Positions 1 through 9,458 of a stretch of 64,000 nucleotides of DNA are shown piece after piece (position 1 is the stretch's first letter; every line of letters begins with the position of its first letter). The translations under genes were made by a program, and so were the position numbers. The DNA is from Lachnospiraceae bacterium (lineage in GTDB: Bacteria; Bacillota; Clostridia; Lachnospirales; Lachnospiraceae): NCBI GenBank assembly GCA_902363835.1, contig CABJBM010000013.1, positions 1 through 64,000 on the forward strand, read 5' to 3'. The notes under the pieces were generated by a model. It ran no database searches, was not told the DNA's origin, and saw nothing but the letters and a program-made list of their open reading frames with translations.

Positions 1-47
1 ATTCAGTTGTCAAAGTACACAATAAATTTAATTAAGTTGACGACATT

Positions 48-144
48 GGGCATTCGCCCTATGAAATAGGCCATGAGAAAGTTTTCTTATGTGCAAGCAC
101 AACGAAAATTTTCTCCTGTCCTATTTCTCACTGCTCATTGCTTT
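48..144 (-). repeat. Structured hairpin repeat, copy A (3' end of cobQ)
   Basis: Read on the minus strand, this roughly 97-base stretch matches copy B at 21093-21190 (plus strand) along its length. Both start with AAAGCAATGAGCAGTG, fold into a long stem capped by GTTGTGC/GCACATAA, and end with ATAGGGCGAATG followed by CCC or TCC. The outer stem here is GAAATAGG pairing with CCTATTTC. The repeat overlaps the last codons and stop of cobQ, so it would be the 3' untranslated end of the cobQ transcript and may act as its terminator or stabiliser. Family and function are not known to me. Confidence 0.75.
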
Positions 145-1659
145 CGTGAACATTATCCCATAAATCCTTTCCATGTCAAGGCTGTTCCTTAATTGGGCGG
201 CAAGGTGGTTATATTGTTTTTCCTTGTATTCCTGATAGTTGAAACTGTCATCCAGTTCCATGGATATTCCCTTCTTTTTTGCAAGGGACTTTACAATGGT
301 CATTGCAATCCCTTCCTTATCAAAGAAGCCATGGATATAAGTGCCGTATACATTTCCCCTTTGGCAGCCGTCCATTTTTGCCAGGTGGGAGTTTGACTGG
401 GTTTCTATGACATAGGCAAGGGGCGGCACGGATCTGGTGGTTTCTCCCATGTGGATTTCATAGCCTTCCACCTCCATGCCTGACAGCTCCTCAAATATTC
501 CTCCCACAGCAGTACAGGAGCCGGACACTCTTGTCCTGGTCTTTTCCTTTCCAAATACCGTGCGGACCGGCAAAAGTCCCATGCCCCGTACTGATGGGAC
601 GGCCGTTTCTGATTCCATCTGGAAGGGATCGGATATGGTTTCTCCAAGCATCTGGAAACCGCCGCAGATTCCAAATATGGGGATTTCCCTTGCTTTCAGC
701 TTTAAGATGGCCGCCTCAAGGCCGCTTTCTCTCAGCCATAGTAGGTCTTCTACAGTATTTTTGCTTCCAGGTAAAATGACCATATCCGGATTTCCCAGAT
801 CAGATACACGGTCCACATACCGCAGGCATACCCTGGGGAAGCTTAAAAAGACCTGGAAATCCGTGAAATTGGAGATTCTGGGCATCCGGATGACAGCGAT
901 CTCCACTGCAGTCCGGTCTGTTCTGGCCGTTCCTGCCAGATGATTTCCAAGGCTGTCCTCATCTTCTAAATCCACATCCATGTAGGGAACCACACCTGCC
1001 ACGGGGATGGAAAGCCGCTCTTCAATCATGTCCAGCCCCGGTTCCAGAATGGTTTTATCTCCGCGGAATTTATTGACGATCAAACCTTTTATCAAGGCTT
1101 TTTCATCAGGTTCCAAAAGCATTACGGTTCCATAAAGCTGCGCAAACACGCCCCCCCGGTCAATGTCCCCCACCAAGAGTACGGGAGCCTCCGCCATTTT
1201 TGCCATTCCCATGTTTACAATATCATCCTGCTTTAAATTGATCTCCGCCGGGCTTCCGGCTCCTTCTATGACGATGATATCGTATTCCTCTGAAAGCTTA
1301 TGGAATGCCCGTTCAATCTCCGGCACCAGTGTTTTCTTGTATGCAAAATACTCTCTGGCAGGCATATTTCCAATGGATATGCCGTTTACAATTACCTGGG
1401 ACCCAATGTCATTGGTGGGCTTTAAGAGGATGGGATTCATGGCTGCCTCCGGCTTTACTCCCGCCGCTTCCGCCTGGACCGCCTGGGCCCTTCCCATTTC
1501 CAGCCCCTCTTCCGTAATATAGGAATTCAAGGCCATATTCTGGGATTTGAAAGGGGCCACCCGGTAGCCATCCTGCTTGAAGATCCGGCATAATCCGGCC
1601 GCAATCAGACTTTTTCCTGCATTGGACATGGTCCCCTGTATCATGATCGTCTTTGCCAT
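121..1659 (-). CDS. cobQ: Cobyric acid synthase (CobQ/CbiP)
   Basis: Glutamine-dependent amidase that amidates side chains b, d, e and g of adenosyl-cobyrinic acid a,c-diamide to give cobyric acid; cytoplasmic. At 512 residues it has the family length. It has an N-terminal DRAP/BioD-like ATP-binding domain with GTMSNAGKS at residues 9-17, and a C-terminal class I glutamine amidotransferase domain with [11 protein letters not shown] (nucleophile Cys332) and EIHMG (His403). It is the last gene of the cobS, cobU-like, cbiB, cobD, cobQ run, 4 bases after cobD. Its stop codon lies inside hairpin repeat A. The family assignment is secure. Confidence 0.97.
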   Translation of the reverse strand: MAKTIMIQGTMSNAGKSLIAAGLCRIFKQDGYRVAPFKSQNMALNSYITEEGLEMGRAQAVQAEAAGVKPEAAMNPILLKPTNDIGSQVIVNGISIGNMPAREYFAYKKTLVPEIERAFHKLSEEYDIIVIEGAGSPAEINLKQDDIVNMGMAKMAEAPVLLVGDIDRGGVFAQLYGTVMLLEPDEKALIKGLIVNKFRGDKTILEPGLDMIEERLSIPVAGVVPYMDVDLEDEDSLGNHLAGTARTDRTAVEIAVIRMPRISNFTDFQVFLSFPRVCLRYVDRVSDLGNPDMVILPGSKNTVEDLLWLRESGLEAAILKLKAREIPIFGICGGFQMLGETISDPFQMESETAVPSVRGMGLLPVRTVFGKEKTRTRVSGSCTAVGGIFEELSGMEVEGYEIHMGETTRSVPPLAYVIETQSNSHLAKMDGCQRGNVYGTYIHGFFDKEGIAMTIVKSLAKKKGISMELDDSFNYQEYKEKQYNHLAAQLRNSLDMERIYGIMFTKAMSSEK

Positions 1660-1663
1660 TTGG

Positions 1664-2752
1664 TTATTTCCCTTCTGTCACTATGGATTTCAGTATGGAA
1701 AGAAAGGCTTCATTTTCCTTCCGCTGCTTGACGCAGATGCGGTAATAGGTATGGTCAAGCCCTCTGTAGTTGGAACAGGAACGTATCAGAACTTTCCGGT
1801 TCAGAAGCTGTTTATAAAGAAGCTTTTCCAGGGTAAGGGCTTTTGGCCTTAAATCCTTGAAAAAAATATAATTGGCCATGGAGTCAAAAACCTGAAAGCC
1901 AAGATCAGAAAGGGCTGATTTTAAATACTCCCGTTCACAGCTGATTAACTGTCTTGTTTTCTCCACGTATGATCTTTCTTTAAGAGCCGCCTCTCCTGCT
2001 GCCTGGGCAATGCTTGAAACGCTCCAGGGCTGGCGTATGAGATTCATTTGGTCCAAAACCTCTTTTTGGCTGCATATTCCATAACCCAGGCGCAGCCCGG
2101 CCATGGCGTACAGCTTTGTAAATGCCTTTAAAAGAAACACGTTCTCATAACCGCCGCGGCCTATGAGATCAAGAACCGAAAACTGTTCCGGCTCCTGCAA
2201 AAATTCATTAAAGCATTCGTCCACCACGCAAAAGATTCCATGATCCCTGCAATATTCCAGAATCTCTGCCATGACTTCCTTGTTTACCGCAAAGCCGGTG
2301 GGATTGTTGGGGTTGCATAGAAACAGCATCTGAAAATCCACCCCGCTTTTTTCCAGCCAGTTTTTCAGTTCCTTTTCATTTAGCTGAAACCCATATTCCT
2401 CCCTTAGGGCAAAATGCACCACGTTACAGGAGGATGCTTTAAGGGCCTGTTCGTATTCCAGAAAAGACGGGGCAATCAGCAGGGCATTTTTCGGTTTTAA
2501 TGCCTGTACGATTTGAAAGATCAGATCCGCGGCCCCGTTTCCGCAAATGATGTACTCCATAGGAACCCCGTGAAAGCCGGAAAGCTCTTTGCGAAGTTTC
2601 ATGGATTGGCTGTCCGGATAGCAGGCGCACTCATCTGCTGCTTTATAAACAGCCTCTTTTACTCCAAGGGCAAGCCCAAGGGGATTAATATTGGCTGAAT
2701 AGTCCATTTTCACATTGTTTGTATAAATATCTCCGCCATGCTGGTATTCCAT
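1664..2752 (-). CDS. cobD: L-threonine-O-3-phosphate decarboxylase (CobD)
   Basis: PLP enzyme of aminotransferase fold type I that makes (R)-1-amino-2-propanol O-2-phosphate, the linker between corrin ring and nucleotide loop. At 362 residues it is typical for CobD. The PLP lysine is Lys213 in [15 protein letters not shown], and NPNNPTG at about 147-153 is the class I/II cofactor motif. Histidinol-phosphate aminotransferase (HisC) is the closest alternative, but the position between cbiB and cobQ strongly favours CobD. It starts at ATG 2752; the spacing to cbiB is 33 bases, so co-transcription is likely. Confidence 0.94.
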   Translation of the reverse strand: MEYQHGGDIYTNNVKMDYSANINPLGLALGVKEAVYKAADECACYPDSQSMKLRKELSGFHGVPMEYIICGNGAADLIFQIVQALKPKNALLIAPSFLEYEQALKASSCNVVHFALREEYGFQLNEKELKNWLEKSGVDFQMLFLCNPNNPTGFAVNKEVMAEILEYCRDHGIFCVVDECFNEFLQEPEQFSVLDLIGRGGYENVFLLKAFTKLYAMAGLRLGYGICSQKEVLDQMNLIRQPWSVSSIAQAAGEAALKERSYVEKTRQLISCEREYLKSALSDLGFQVFDSMANYIFFKDLRPKALTLEKLLYKQLLNRKVLIRSCSNYRGLDHTYYRICVKQRKENEAFLSILKSIVTEGK

Positions 2753-2785
2753 ATCATTTTCTCCCGGTCAAATATAAAATTGTGT

Positions 2786-3781
2786 TTAAAATGCTATGAG
2801 GAACATCAAAAATACAGGGATCAATCCTAACACATAGGTAATGGTCATCAGGTAATTAGCCCTGGGGATATCCTCGTATTCTACCGGCCTTACCGGATCT
2901 CCAATGGTGGGCTTTTCATATAACTTTCCAAAATAATAAGCATTTCCCGCCAGCTGGATCTGCAATGCCCCTGCACAGACCGCTTCTGTCTGGGCTGAAT
3001 TAGGACTTTTGTGGTTGAACCGGTCCCGTTTAAAGATCCTAAGGCCGTTCCTGCCGCTGTAAGGGTTTCCTTTTCCCTTGAATCCATATAAAAGCTGACA
3101 CACATACCCTGCCCCTATCATAAGGGCCGCGGATAACCGGGCCGGTATGAAATTACAGATATCATCAAGCCTGGCCGCTGCCCTCCCAAACCAGAGATAC
3201 CGTTCATTTTTATAGCCTACCATGGAATCCATGGTATTTACCGCCTTATATAAAAACACTCCCACGCCTCCAAAGAGAGCCATGCAGAGCAAAGGTGCTA
3301 TGATTCCATCTGAAGTGTTTTCCGCCACGGTTTCCACCGCTGCCTTTGTGATCCCCTCTTCTGACAAGTTTTTTGTATCACGGCCTACAATCATGGATAC
3401 GGCCGTTCTGGCCCCTTCCACATCCCCACTCAAAAACGCCTTATAGACCTTCATGCTTTCCTCCCGCAAGGAACGCCATGCCATCATCTGGCCGCACATC
3501 ACGCTTTCTATAAGAAATCCGGCATAGGGAGAAAGGAAATAAGCGGTCCACAGAATTGCCCCGGACAGGGCACCTGTTACCAAAAGCACAAGAATCACCA
3601 GACATAAACCGGCTCTCCTTTCCCCTGTTTCTCCCTTGGGAAATCTTTTCCTTAGTTTTTTCTCCAGCCAGCTTATGAGCCAGCCAATCCCGCAGACCGG
3701 ATGCCAAAGGAAACGGGGATCTCCAAAGCATAAATCCAGAAAGCATCCGGCCAGCACTGCTGCTAAATGTAATCTTATCAT
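2786..3781 (-). CDS. cbiB: Adenosylcobinamide-phosphate synthase (CbiB)
   Basis: Integral membrane enzyme that joins aminopropanol phosphate to adenosyl-cobyric acid. From ATG 3781 it has 331 residues, near the usual 310-330. The N-terminus (LDLCFGDPRFLWHPV) is the CbiB signature, followed by AVETVAENTSDGIIAPL and AVNTMDSMVGYKNERY, both hallmark segments. The open frame continues upstream to about 4003, but that extension overlaps the preceding gene and resembles no CbiB, so the internal ATG was chosen. Several membrane segments are evident, two of them near the N-terminus and one at the C-terminus. It lies between the cobU-like gene and cobD. Confidence 0.95.
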   Translation of the reverse strand: MIRLHLAAVLAGCFLDLCFGDPRFLWHPVCGIGWLISWLEKKLRKRFPKGETGERRAGLCLVILVLLVTGALSGAILWTAYFLSPYAGFLIESVMCGQMMAWRSLREESMKVYKAFLSGDVEGARTAVSMIVGRDTKNLSEEGITKAAVETVAENTSDGIIAPLLCMALFGGVGVFLYKAVNTMDSMVGYKNERYLWFGRAAARLDDICNFIPARLSAALMIGAGYVCQLLYGFKGKGNPYSGRNGLRIFKRDRFNHKSPNSAQTEAVCAGALQIQLAGNAYYFGKLYEKPTIGDPVRPVEYEDIPRANYLMTITYVLGLIPVFLMFLIAF

Positions 3782-3803
3782 GTTCCATTTCCTGACCTTT
3801 TGT

Positions 3804-4226
3804 CTATTTGATCCGAGACGCAATTCCGCATACCATGCGGTAAACCTCTCCTGAGGTCCGGGCCAATCTAACGGAGGCCCTTCCCGACACTTCTCTCCAT
3901 TCCCTGTCCCCCGGATCCATGGGCACGATGCCGCAGCCCAGTTCATTGGAGGTAATAATAACATGGGGATTTTGCTGCAGGACCGCTGAAAGAAAGTCAT
4001 CAACGCTTTTTCCTTCTTTTAAAAGCCGTCTTATATACTCATGAAGACCGTGGATGATCCGGCACTTCATGGCAGCTTCAAAGCTGTCCCTGCTGCCTTC
4101 TGCGATCTCATACTCTTCCTTTTTCTCATTTTTAAACGCCGGTGAATCAGGGGGATATGCTTTCTTTGCCAGTTCCACGGCAAAGGCCAGCTTTCCCTGC
4201 CAAGCTCCGCCTACAATCAATATCAT
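3804..4226 (-). CDS. Short CobU-like protein (degenerate cobinamide kinase/guanylyltransferase?)
   Basis: A 140-residue relative of the bifunctional adenosylcobinamide kinase/adenosylcobinamide-phosphate guanylyltransferase, which normally has about 180-190. It keeps the CobU C-terminus: ITSNELGCGIVP, then REVSGR and SGEVYRMVCGI. The N-terminal P-loop is altered (GGAWQGKL rather than GG-GSGKS), and the segment carrying the guanylylated histidine (HR--R in the full-length CobU at 50413) is missing. ATG 4226 has a purine-rich GAAAGAGGAGAG upstream and starts at the conserved ILIVGG strand. A full-length cobU exists in the other B12 block, so this copy may have lost guanylyltransferase activity or changed role. 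Confidence 0.8.
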   Translation of the reverse strand: MILIVGGAWQGKLAFAVELAKKAYPPDSPAFKNEKKEEYEIAEGSRDSFEAAMKCRIIHGLHEYIRRLLKEGKSVDDFLSAVLQQNPHVIITSNELGCGIVPMDPGDREWREVSGRASVRLARTSGEVYRMVCGIASRIK

Positions 4227-4235
4227 GCTCTCCTC

Positions 4236-4281
4236 TTTCCTGCCTATGCTTTTTGGGCATAAAGGTATACCCCATGGGTGT
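4236..4281 (-). repeat. GGGCATAAAGG hairpin motif, copy 1 (cobS/cobU-like gap)
   Basis: In the 67-base gap after cobS, the minus strand reads a small hairpin with ACCC/GGGT arms, then CCTTTATGCCC, then CATAGGCAGGAAAGA, ending just before the start of the cobU-like gene. Nearly the same series recurs before cbiD (60053-60101) and a partial version follows the spore protein gene (60162-60212). The function is unknown; it could be a weak terminator or RNA-processing site. Confidence 0.45.
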
Positions 4282-4293
4282 TTCCTCTCTCTT

Positions 4294-5061
4294 TTACAGT
4301 GATACCAGATGGGATACAACAGCCAGTCCTGCCACAAGGGCCAGTTCGCATATCTGCAGAAAATATCCCGCCAGATCACCGGTGATCCCTCCAAACTCCC
4401 GCCTTGCCATGGCATAATAATACCAGTAAATAAGAAGACAGATCAAAAGGGTTGCAACGGCAGGAATCATTCCTCCCAGATACCAGATTCCCCACTCCGC
4501 CGCTGCCAGATACAAAACCATCACAACAGCCACTGCCCTCTTCCCAGCCGCACCGGAAAAGGAGGCCGCCAGCCCGCTTTCCTTTGCCATGGGAAATGTG
4601 ACAACGGACAGGCCGCTTAAGGCCCTGGTAACCACAAAGGTGATGCAATAGACCGGTATCATGGCCGGACGCATTTCCAAAAAGGCGGCCAGATAGAGAA
4701 CCAGGTATACACCGCAGCCGATGATGGCAAACGCTCCTGTATGAGGATCTTTTAATATTTCAAGCTTTTTCTTTCTCTCCCCATGAGAAGATCTGGCATC
4801 TACCACATCCAGAAATCCATCCATATGGATGCCTCCTGTAACCAGGATAGGAATTACCACAGGAAGTATTTGTCCGAAATGACGAAAACCAAGAGCATTG
4901 CAGCCAAAAATAACCGAAACGTTCAACAGGCCGATAACTGCTCCAATAAGAGGAAAAAAACACATAACATATTTCATCCGCTCCTTTGTCCATTCCAGTT
5001 GGGGCATTGGAACACGGGAGTACATGGAAAACGCAATAACAAAGCTGCCAAAAAGATTCAT
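4294..5061 (-). CDS. cobS: Adenosylcobinamide-GDP ribazoletransferase (CobS)
   Basis: Polytopic membrane enzyme that joins adenosylcobinamide-GDP and alpha-ribazole (phosphate) in the last step of B12 assembly. It has 255 residues, as expected. Recognisable segments are AFSMYSRVPMPQLEW at the N-terminus, FFPLIGAVIG, and GGIHMDGFLDVVDA, the CDP-alcohol-transferase-like Asp-rich motif, followed by DPHTGAFAI. ATG 5061 has an AGGAGGTGG site 5 bases upstream, so the longer frame to 5106 is not used. It is the first gene of this B12 block, behind a good promoter at 5115-5143. Confidence 0.95.
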   Translation of the reverse strand: MNLFGSFVIAFSMYSRVPMPQLEWTKERMKYVMCFFPLIGAVIGLLNVSVIFGCNALGFRHFGQILPVVIPILVTGGIHMDGFLDVVDARSSHGERKKKLEILKDPHTGAFAIIGCGVYLVLYLAAFLEMRPAMIPVYCITFVVTRALSGLSVVTFPMAKESGLAASFSGAAGKRAVAVVMVLYLAAAEWGIWYLGGMIPAVATLLICLLIYWYYYAMARREFGGITGDLAGYFLQICELALVAGLAVVSHLVSL

Positions 5062-5114
5062 ATTCCACCTCCTCATGATGCTTAAACCAGGCGGCACGCC
5101 CGGCATTTAAAATA

Positions 5115-5143
5115 ATCATAACACAGAAAATGGAAAATGTCAT
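5115..5143 (-). promoter_or_regulatory. Promoter of the cobS-cobQ block
   Basis: On the minus strand ATGACA (5138-5143) is followed after exactly 17 bases by TATGAT (5115-5120), a good sigma-A-type match. Transcription would start near 5108, leaving a leader of only about 47 bases before cobS. That is too short for a cobalamin riboswitch. Confidence 0.6.
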
Positions 5144-5202
5144 TTCCATTCAGAAGTCCTTCCGCCAGAATCCGCCAAAGAAACTGAGGCGTGTTAATAC
5201 AC

Positions 5203-5243
5203 AAATAGCCATCCCCCGCGCAAAATCCGGGGAACGGCTATTT
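5203..5243 (-). terminator. Terminator after the GH2/sulfatase operon
   Basis: AAATAGCC and GGCTATTT arms enclose TCCCC/GGGGA pairing just after the GH2 stop codon. The following T-tract is weak (ATTTGTG), so termination may be partial, or read-through into cobS is possible. Confidence 0.55.
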
Positions 5244-5256
5244 CTGCCTGTCTGTG

Positions 5257-6972
5257 TCATTCTCTTCCAAATATCTTTTTCAGCTTTTCAATCCCAACTT
5301 TTGGTGTTCTGTCCGGATACAAAAGGCCATTTACCTCCTGCATCACATCAGTCATCTGAGTATAACAGTATCCGGCAAACCTTCCGCTGTTTATTAAAAA
5401 ACCGGTAACAGGCTCTAAGCGGGCAAGGAAATCATCTTCTCCCTGTACCTTGTTATAATACCCCCAGCCCTCTTCACCGTTGTCAAAAGCAATACCGCCA
5501 TACTCCGTCACCAGCACCGGCTGTCCCTGATAGGTTTGTCCCTCTGCCAGAACTGCCCTGGTCTCAGCTCTTCCTTCAATAACCGCTGCAAAGTCATCGT
5601 ACTTATCCAGGTTGTGAGGCTGCAGCAGGTAATCGTGAATTGCCAAAATATCGGTATGCTCTGTTTGTTCCCAACCGTCATTGCCGCTGACTATTCTGGT
5701 TGGATCCAGAGCTTTAATCAGATATATCATTGCATTTGAAAAATTCTGCTGCTGAAGGCTGGTCCGCACATTGCGGATTCCCCAGCTTTCATTGACAGGC
5801 ACCCAGGTAATCATACAGGGATGGTTAAAATCCCGGTCAATGAATTCCATCATTTCGTTTACCGAATGATACACGGTTCTGTCATTATAAAGGTAGCAGC
5901 TGGGCAGCTCACCCCACACCAGCAGGCCAAGTCTGTCCGCCCAATAATAATACCTGGGATCATCAATTTTCTGATGCTTTCTTGCACCGTTAAATCCCAT
6001 TTCTTTTGTGAGTCGCACATCCTTTTTTATGGCTTCTCCATCAGGAGGTGTCAGAAGGGAATCCGGCCAGTACCCCTGGTCTAAAACCAGACGCTGGTAC
6101 AGTTCTTCTCCATTTAAGTAGACTTTTCCCTTTCTTATTTCCACGGAACGCATGCCGAAATAGGTGCTGACCTGGTCAATGGTCTGCTGATCCTTAAGCC
6201 TTACCTCCACGTCAACCAGATTTGGTTCTTTTGGGCTCCAGATGATGTAGTGCCGTCTGATATCCCAGTCCGGAAAAGCAATGACACATTTTCCGTATCC
6301 GTTTTCACACAGGATCGTCTGCCTTCCCAGCCAGATCTTTTCTCCTAATGAAACGGAATCCACTGTTACATCAATTTCTGCCTCCAGTTTCCTGTTGTCA
6401 GATAGAAAGACTTCGCAGAGTGCCTCCTGCTCTTCCAGGCGGGGAGTGATCTTAACTCTCGTTATGTGGGTATCACCCGCATATTCCAGCCATACCGACT
6501 GCCAGATCCCTGTTGTAGGTGTATACCAGCACCCAAAAAGCTCACCTGTCCAGCTCTGCTTGCCCCTGGGCTTATCAGCCTCTTTCCCATCCCGGACTTT
6601 AACCATTAAAACCGTTTTTTCTTCTTTCACATAGTCCGTGATATCTACTTCAAAAGGAGTACTTCCCCCTTTGTGGATTCCGGCTAAACAGCCATTTACA
6701 TAAACAAAGGCTTCATAGTCCACTGCCCCGAATTTAAGCAGCAGACGCCTTCCCTTCATTTTCTCCAAATCAGCATAAAAGGTTTTCCGGTACCATACGA
6801 TTTCATGATCTTCCGTCTCACCGATTCCGCTCATTTTAGATTGACAGCAAAAAGGAACCATGATTTTTCTGTCAAAGGTATCCTTGTCAAAGGAAAAATC
6901 CCATTCCCCATCCAGGCTGATCCAGTCTTTGCGGATAAAATCCGGCCTGGGGTAATATTCTCTTTCCAACAT
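5257..6972 (-). CDS. GH2 family glycoside hydrolase (beta-glucuronidase/galactosidase-like)
   Basis: Retaining beta-glycosidase of 571 residues with the GH2 order: sugar-binding domain (about 1-170, with DGEWDFSFD), immunoglobulin-like domain (about 170-280), and TIM barrel. The acid/base is Glu395 in WVPVNESWG and the nucleophile Glu490 in VTEYGG. There is no signal peptide, so it acts in the cytoplasm on imported oligosaccharides. ATG 6972 has GGAAG 5 bases upstream; a GTG six bases earlier is the alternative. It is last in the operon after the sulfatase, which suggests a glucuronic acid- or galactose-containing sulfated glycan. The exact sugar cannot be read from sequence. Confidence 0.88.
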   Translation of the reverse strand: MLEREYYPRPDFIRKDWISLDGEWDFSFDKDTFDRKIMVPFCCQSKMSGIGETEDHEIVWYRKTFYADLEKMKGRRLLLKFGAVDYEAFVYVNGCLAGIHKGGSTPFEVDITDYVKEEKTVLMVKVRDGKEADKPRGKQSWTGELFGCWYTPTTGIWQSVWLEYAGDTHITRVKITPRLEEQEALCEVFLSDNRKLEAEIDVTVDSVSLGEKIWLGRQTILCENGYGKCVIAFPDWDIRRHYIIWSPKEPNLVDVEVRLKDQQTIDQVSTYFGMRSVEIRKGKVYLNGEELYQRLVLDQGYWPDSLLTPPDGEAIKKDVRLTKEMGFNGARKHQKIDDPRYYYWADRLGLLVWGELPSCYLYNDRTVYHSVNEMMEFIDRDFNHPCMITWVPVNESWGIRNVRTSLQQQNFSNAMIYLIKALDPTRIVSGNDGWEQTEHTDILAIHDYLLQPHNLDKYDDFAAVIEGRAETRAVLAEGQTYQGQPVLVTEYGGIAFDNGEEGWGYYNKVQGEDDFLARLEPVTGFLINSGRFAGYCYTQMTDVMQEVNGLLYPDRTPKVGIEKLKKIFGRE

Positions 6973-6997
6973 CTCCACTTCCGCCTTCCAATTGTTT

Positions 6998-8554
6998 TTA
7001 TTTGCTTCCCCTGCTGCCGATTGCTTTCATGGGGCGTACTCCGGTATCCGGAGAAATATAGCTTTGATTCCAATACCCTTTTGGATGAAGCTTTGTCCGA
7101 TAGCGGTTATGAGGCACAGGAAGAGGATCTGAGGCCTTCATCATTGCAGCTGAAAGCTGGATTAGAAGCTCCGTTTTTATGCCTTGGCTGTCCCCATCCT
7201 CCCATAAGTTCCTGCATTCATGGGGATCGTTTTTTAAGTTGTATAAATATCCCTCCCCCATCATATTCAGCTGAATGTGGTAATCTCCCTTCCACAATGC
7301 CCTCACCTGACCGCATTGAGTCCAGGTATTTAAGCAGTCAAAGGCTTCCCAGTTTTCCGGAACTGCCCCCTCCTGGGGCAGGGTCAGTTCATCCGCCTCA
7401 TTCCAGAACAGGCCGGAATACCCGCTTTCTGCATAGGCTGTATCAAATTCCTGTTTTGGAATCTCCTCATCCTTTAGTACGGGTAACATGTTTTTCCCCT
7501 GGCAGCCAAGGGGTATATCCACCTCCAGCAGATTACAGATGGTAGGAAGAACATCAATTAAATTTACAAACTCTGTGTTTCTTTTTCCGTGTTCCGGGAT
7601 CCCCGGACCTCTCCATATCATAGGGATATGGGTCAGTACGTCGGGCAGATCCGGCCCCTTACGGATCAGACCATATTCACCGGCAAAGTCCCCGTGGTCT
7701 GATACAAAAATAACAATCGTGTCTTTTTCTAAATCTCTTTCCCTAAGCCCGGTAATCAGCCGTTTAAACTGGTCATCAATAAGCCTTAGCATCCCGTGAT
7801 AGTTAGAACGCGCCCGCAGGATACGTTTGTCAATGTCTGATCCTAAAACCTGTTCCCATACCTTGCGAAGCCAGACAAAGCGTGGTCCTTTGCCTTCTAA
7901 ATCCGCTGCGCCTGCAGCCAGTTCAGGAAGACTTTCAGGTGGGAACATATTAAAATACGGTTCAGGCACCTGATAAGGATTATGAGGCTCTGCAAATGAC
8001 AGCCAGGCAAAAAACGGCTGATTCTCCTCCGTCTCGTCAATAAAACGGAATATGGAAGATACATTTCTATATGGATGCTGCACCTCCACCCCCTGAGGGG
8101 AAGGGACATGTGTTTCCATATGCTTTGTATCAATTAAAAACTTTGCGAACTCCTTTTGGGCAGGTGTTGTATTTATTTCTCCTTCATTTCCCAGATGGCC
8201 GCATGTTTCATAGTAATCAAACTCCTCGTTCTTTCTGTGGGAATGATTTTTCCCGCACAGCGCCATCCGGTATCCACAGGATTTAAGAACGTCCATGAGA
8301 TCCTCAGTATATAAGGCATCAACCGCATTATGATTGGTGCGCACCTGATGGCACTGGCTGTAGCGGCCGGTAAACATACTGACCCTGGCCGGCATGCAGG
8401 TAGGATTTGGTGTATAGGCCCGGTCAAAATCCACCCCGCCCTTTGCCCACTGATCTAAAAAGGGCATGGTATCCAATTCATATCCTCTGCTTTTTCGCAG
8501 ATCCCAGCGCTGCTGGTCAGTCATAACAATAATTATATTAGGTTTCTTTTCCAT
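6998..8554 (-). CDS. Cys-type sulfatase (formylglycine-dependent)
   Basis: Alkaline-phosphatase-superfamily sulfatase of 518 residues that hydrolyses sulfate esters. The N-terminal NIIIVMTDQQRWD supplies metal-binding aspartate. PTCMPARVSMFTGRY carries the C-x-P-x-R signature with Cys53 as the residue converted to formylglycine. In an anaerobe this needs an anSME-type radical-SAM maturase, which is not in this window. FVSDHGDFAGEYG is the second metal-site motif. No signal peptide is visible, so desulfation is probably intracellular. It lies 25 bases before the GH2 gene and 4 bases after the permease gene, so it belongs to the same operon. Confidence 0.93.
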   Translation of the reverse strand: MEKKPNIIIVMTDQQRWDLRKSRGYELDTMPFLDQWAKGGVDFDRAYTPNPTCMPARVSMFTGRYSQCHQVRTNHNAVDALYTEDLMDVLKSCGYRMALCGKNHSHRKNEEFDYYETCGHLGNEGEINTTPAQKEFAKFLIDTKHMETHVPSPQGVEVQHPYRNVSSIFRFIDETEENQPFFAWLSFAEPHNPYQVPEPYFNMFPPESLPELAAGAADLEGKGPRFVWLRKVWEQVLGSDIDKRILRARSNYHGMLRLIDDQFKRLITGLRERDLEKDTIVIFVSDHGDFAGEYGLIRKGPDLPDVLTHIPMIWRGPGIPEHGKRNTEFVNLIDVLPTICNLLEVDIPLGCQGKNMLPVLKDEEIPKQEFDTAYAESGYSGLFWNEADELTLPQEGAVPENWEAFDCLNTWTQCGQVRALWKGDYHIQLNMMGEGYLYNLKNDPHECRNLWEDGDSQGIKTELLIQLSAAMMKASDPLPVPHNRYRTKLHPKGYWNQSYISPDTGVRPMKAIGSRGSK

Positions 8555-8558
8555 TCTG

Positions 8559-9449
8559 CTATCCTTTCACCGCACCAATCATTACTCCCTTTACAAAATG
8601 TTTCTGAATAAAGGGATAAATAAGAATCATCGGTATGCTGGAAACCACAATGGCAGAATATTTAATCGCCTCAGCCATTTTGATTTTTTCCGCCATTCCC
8701 ACATCATTTGTGCCCATTTGTTCCGTCTGCCCCAAAAGAAGTATATTGCGAAGAACAATCTGCAAAGGATGTTTGGCGGTGTCCTTTAGATAAATCAATG
8801 CATCAAAATAAGAATTCCAGATTCCTACTGCATAGTACAAAACCAAAACCGCAAGTATGGCCTTGCTTAAAGGCAGCACGATTTTAAACAGCATTTGAAT
8901 GTTCCCGCAGCCGTCTAAATAAGCCGACTCGTACAACTCCTCTGGTATGCTGTTTTCAAAAAATGTCTTAGCCACAATTAAATTATAGGTGGACAGAGCC
9001 GCAGGAACTAAAACTGCCCATACCGTATTATACATACCCAAATCTCTGACAAGAAGATAAGTGGGCACCATTCCCCCGCTGAAATACATGGTAAACAAAA
9101 TTCCCATCATGAGTAAGTTTCTTCCAGGCAGACCTTTTCTGGAAAGCGGGTAGGCTGCCAGAACAGTCAGCGTAACACTGATCAGGGTTCCGGCAGCAGT
9201 GTAAAACACAGAGTTGGCAAATCCCCTCCATATATCCTTGTTTTCAAAAACCATGGTATATGCCTTTGTCGTTATTCCCTTAGGGATGAGGAATACCTTT
9301 CCCCGAATCACCATATCCGGGTCAGAAAAGGAGGCTGCCATCACGAATATCAAGGGGATCAGCACGATCAATATTACAATCATTGCGATCAGGGTTATCA
9401 CCCAGTCAAACAGCCGGTCGCTGTGAAGAGCTTCTGATATTTTTTTCAT
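8559..9449 (-). CDS. Carbohydrate ABC transporter permease (LplC/YtcP type)
   Basis: Inner-membrane permease of 296 residues in the MalG/LplC group, with about six membrane helices starting at LIAMIVILIVLIPLIFVMAAS. The EAA loop (EELYESAYLDGCGNIQMLFKIVLPLSKAI, described here only by its ends) contacts an ATPase. The ending KHFVKGVMIGAVKG is typical for the family. It is the partner of the LplB-type permease 9 bases upstream and of the binding lipoprotein at 10388. No ATPase gene lies nearby. Substrate is inferred to be a sulfated or acidic oligosaccharide from the neighbouring enzymes. Confidence 0.92.
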   Translation of the reverse strand: MKKISEALHSDRLFDWVITLIAMIVILIVLIPLIFVMAASFSDPDMVIRGKVFLIPKGITTKAYTMVFENKDIWRGFANSVFYTAAGTLISVTLTVLAAYPLSRKGLPGRNLLMMGILFTMYFSGGMVPTYLLVRDLGMYNTVWAVLVPAALSTYNLIVAKTFFENSIPEELYESAYLDGCGNIQMLFKIVLPLSKAILAVLVLYYAVGIWNSYFDALIYLKDTAKHPLQIVLRNILLLGQTEQMGTNDVGMAEKIKMAEAIKYSAIVVSSIPMILIYPFIQKHFVKGVMIGAVKG

Positions 9450-9458
9450 GATACCCCC

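Noticed and set aside
3782..4003. N-terminal extension of CbiB to a 405-residue protein
   Set aside because: The extra 74 residues overlap the cobU-like gene in another frame and resemble no CbiB; the internal ATG at 3781 starts at the conserved CbiB N-terminus.
5062..5256. Possible cobalamin riboswitch before cobS or cbiD
   Set aside because: The promoters at 5115-5143 and 60114-60142 leave leaders of only about 47 and 66 bases, and no B12-box-like conserved sequence was seen, so no cobalamin riboswitch can be supported for either operon in this window.
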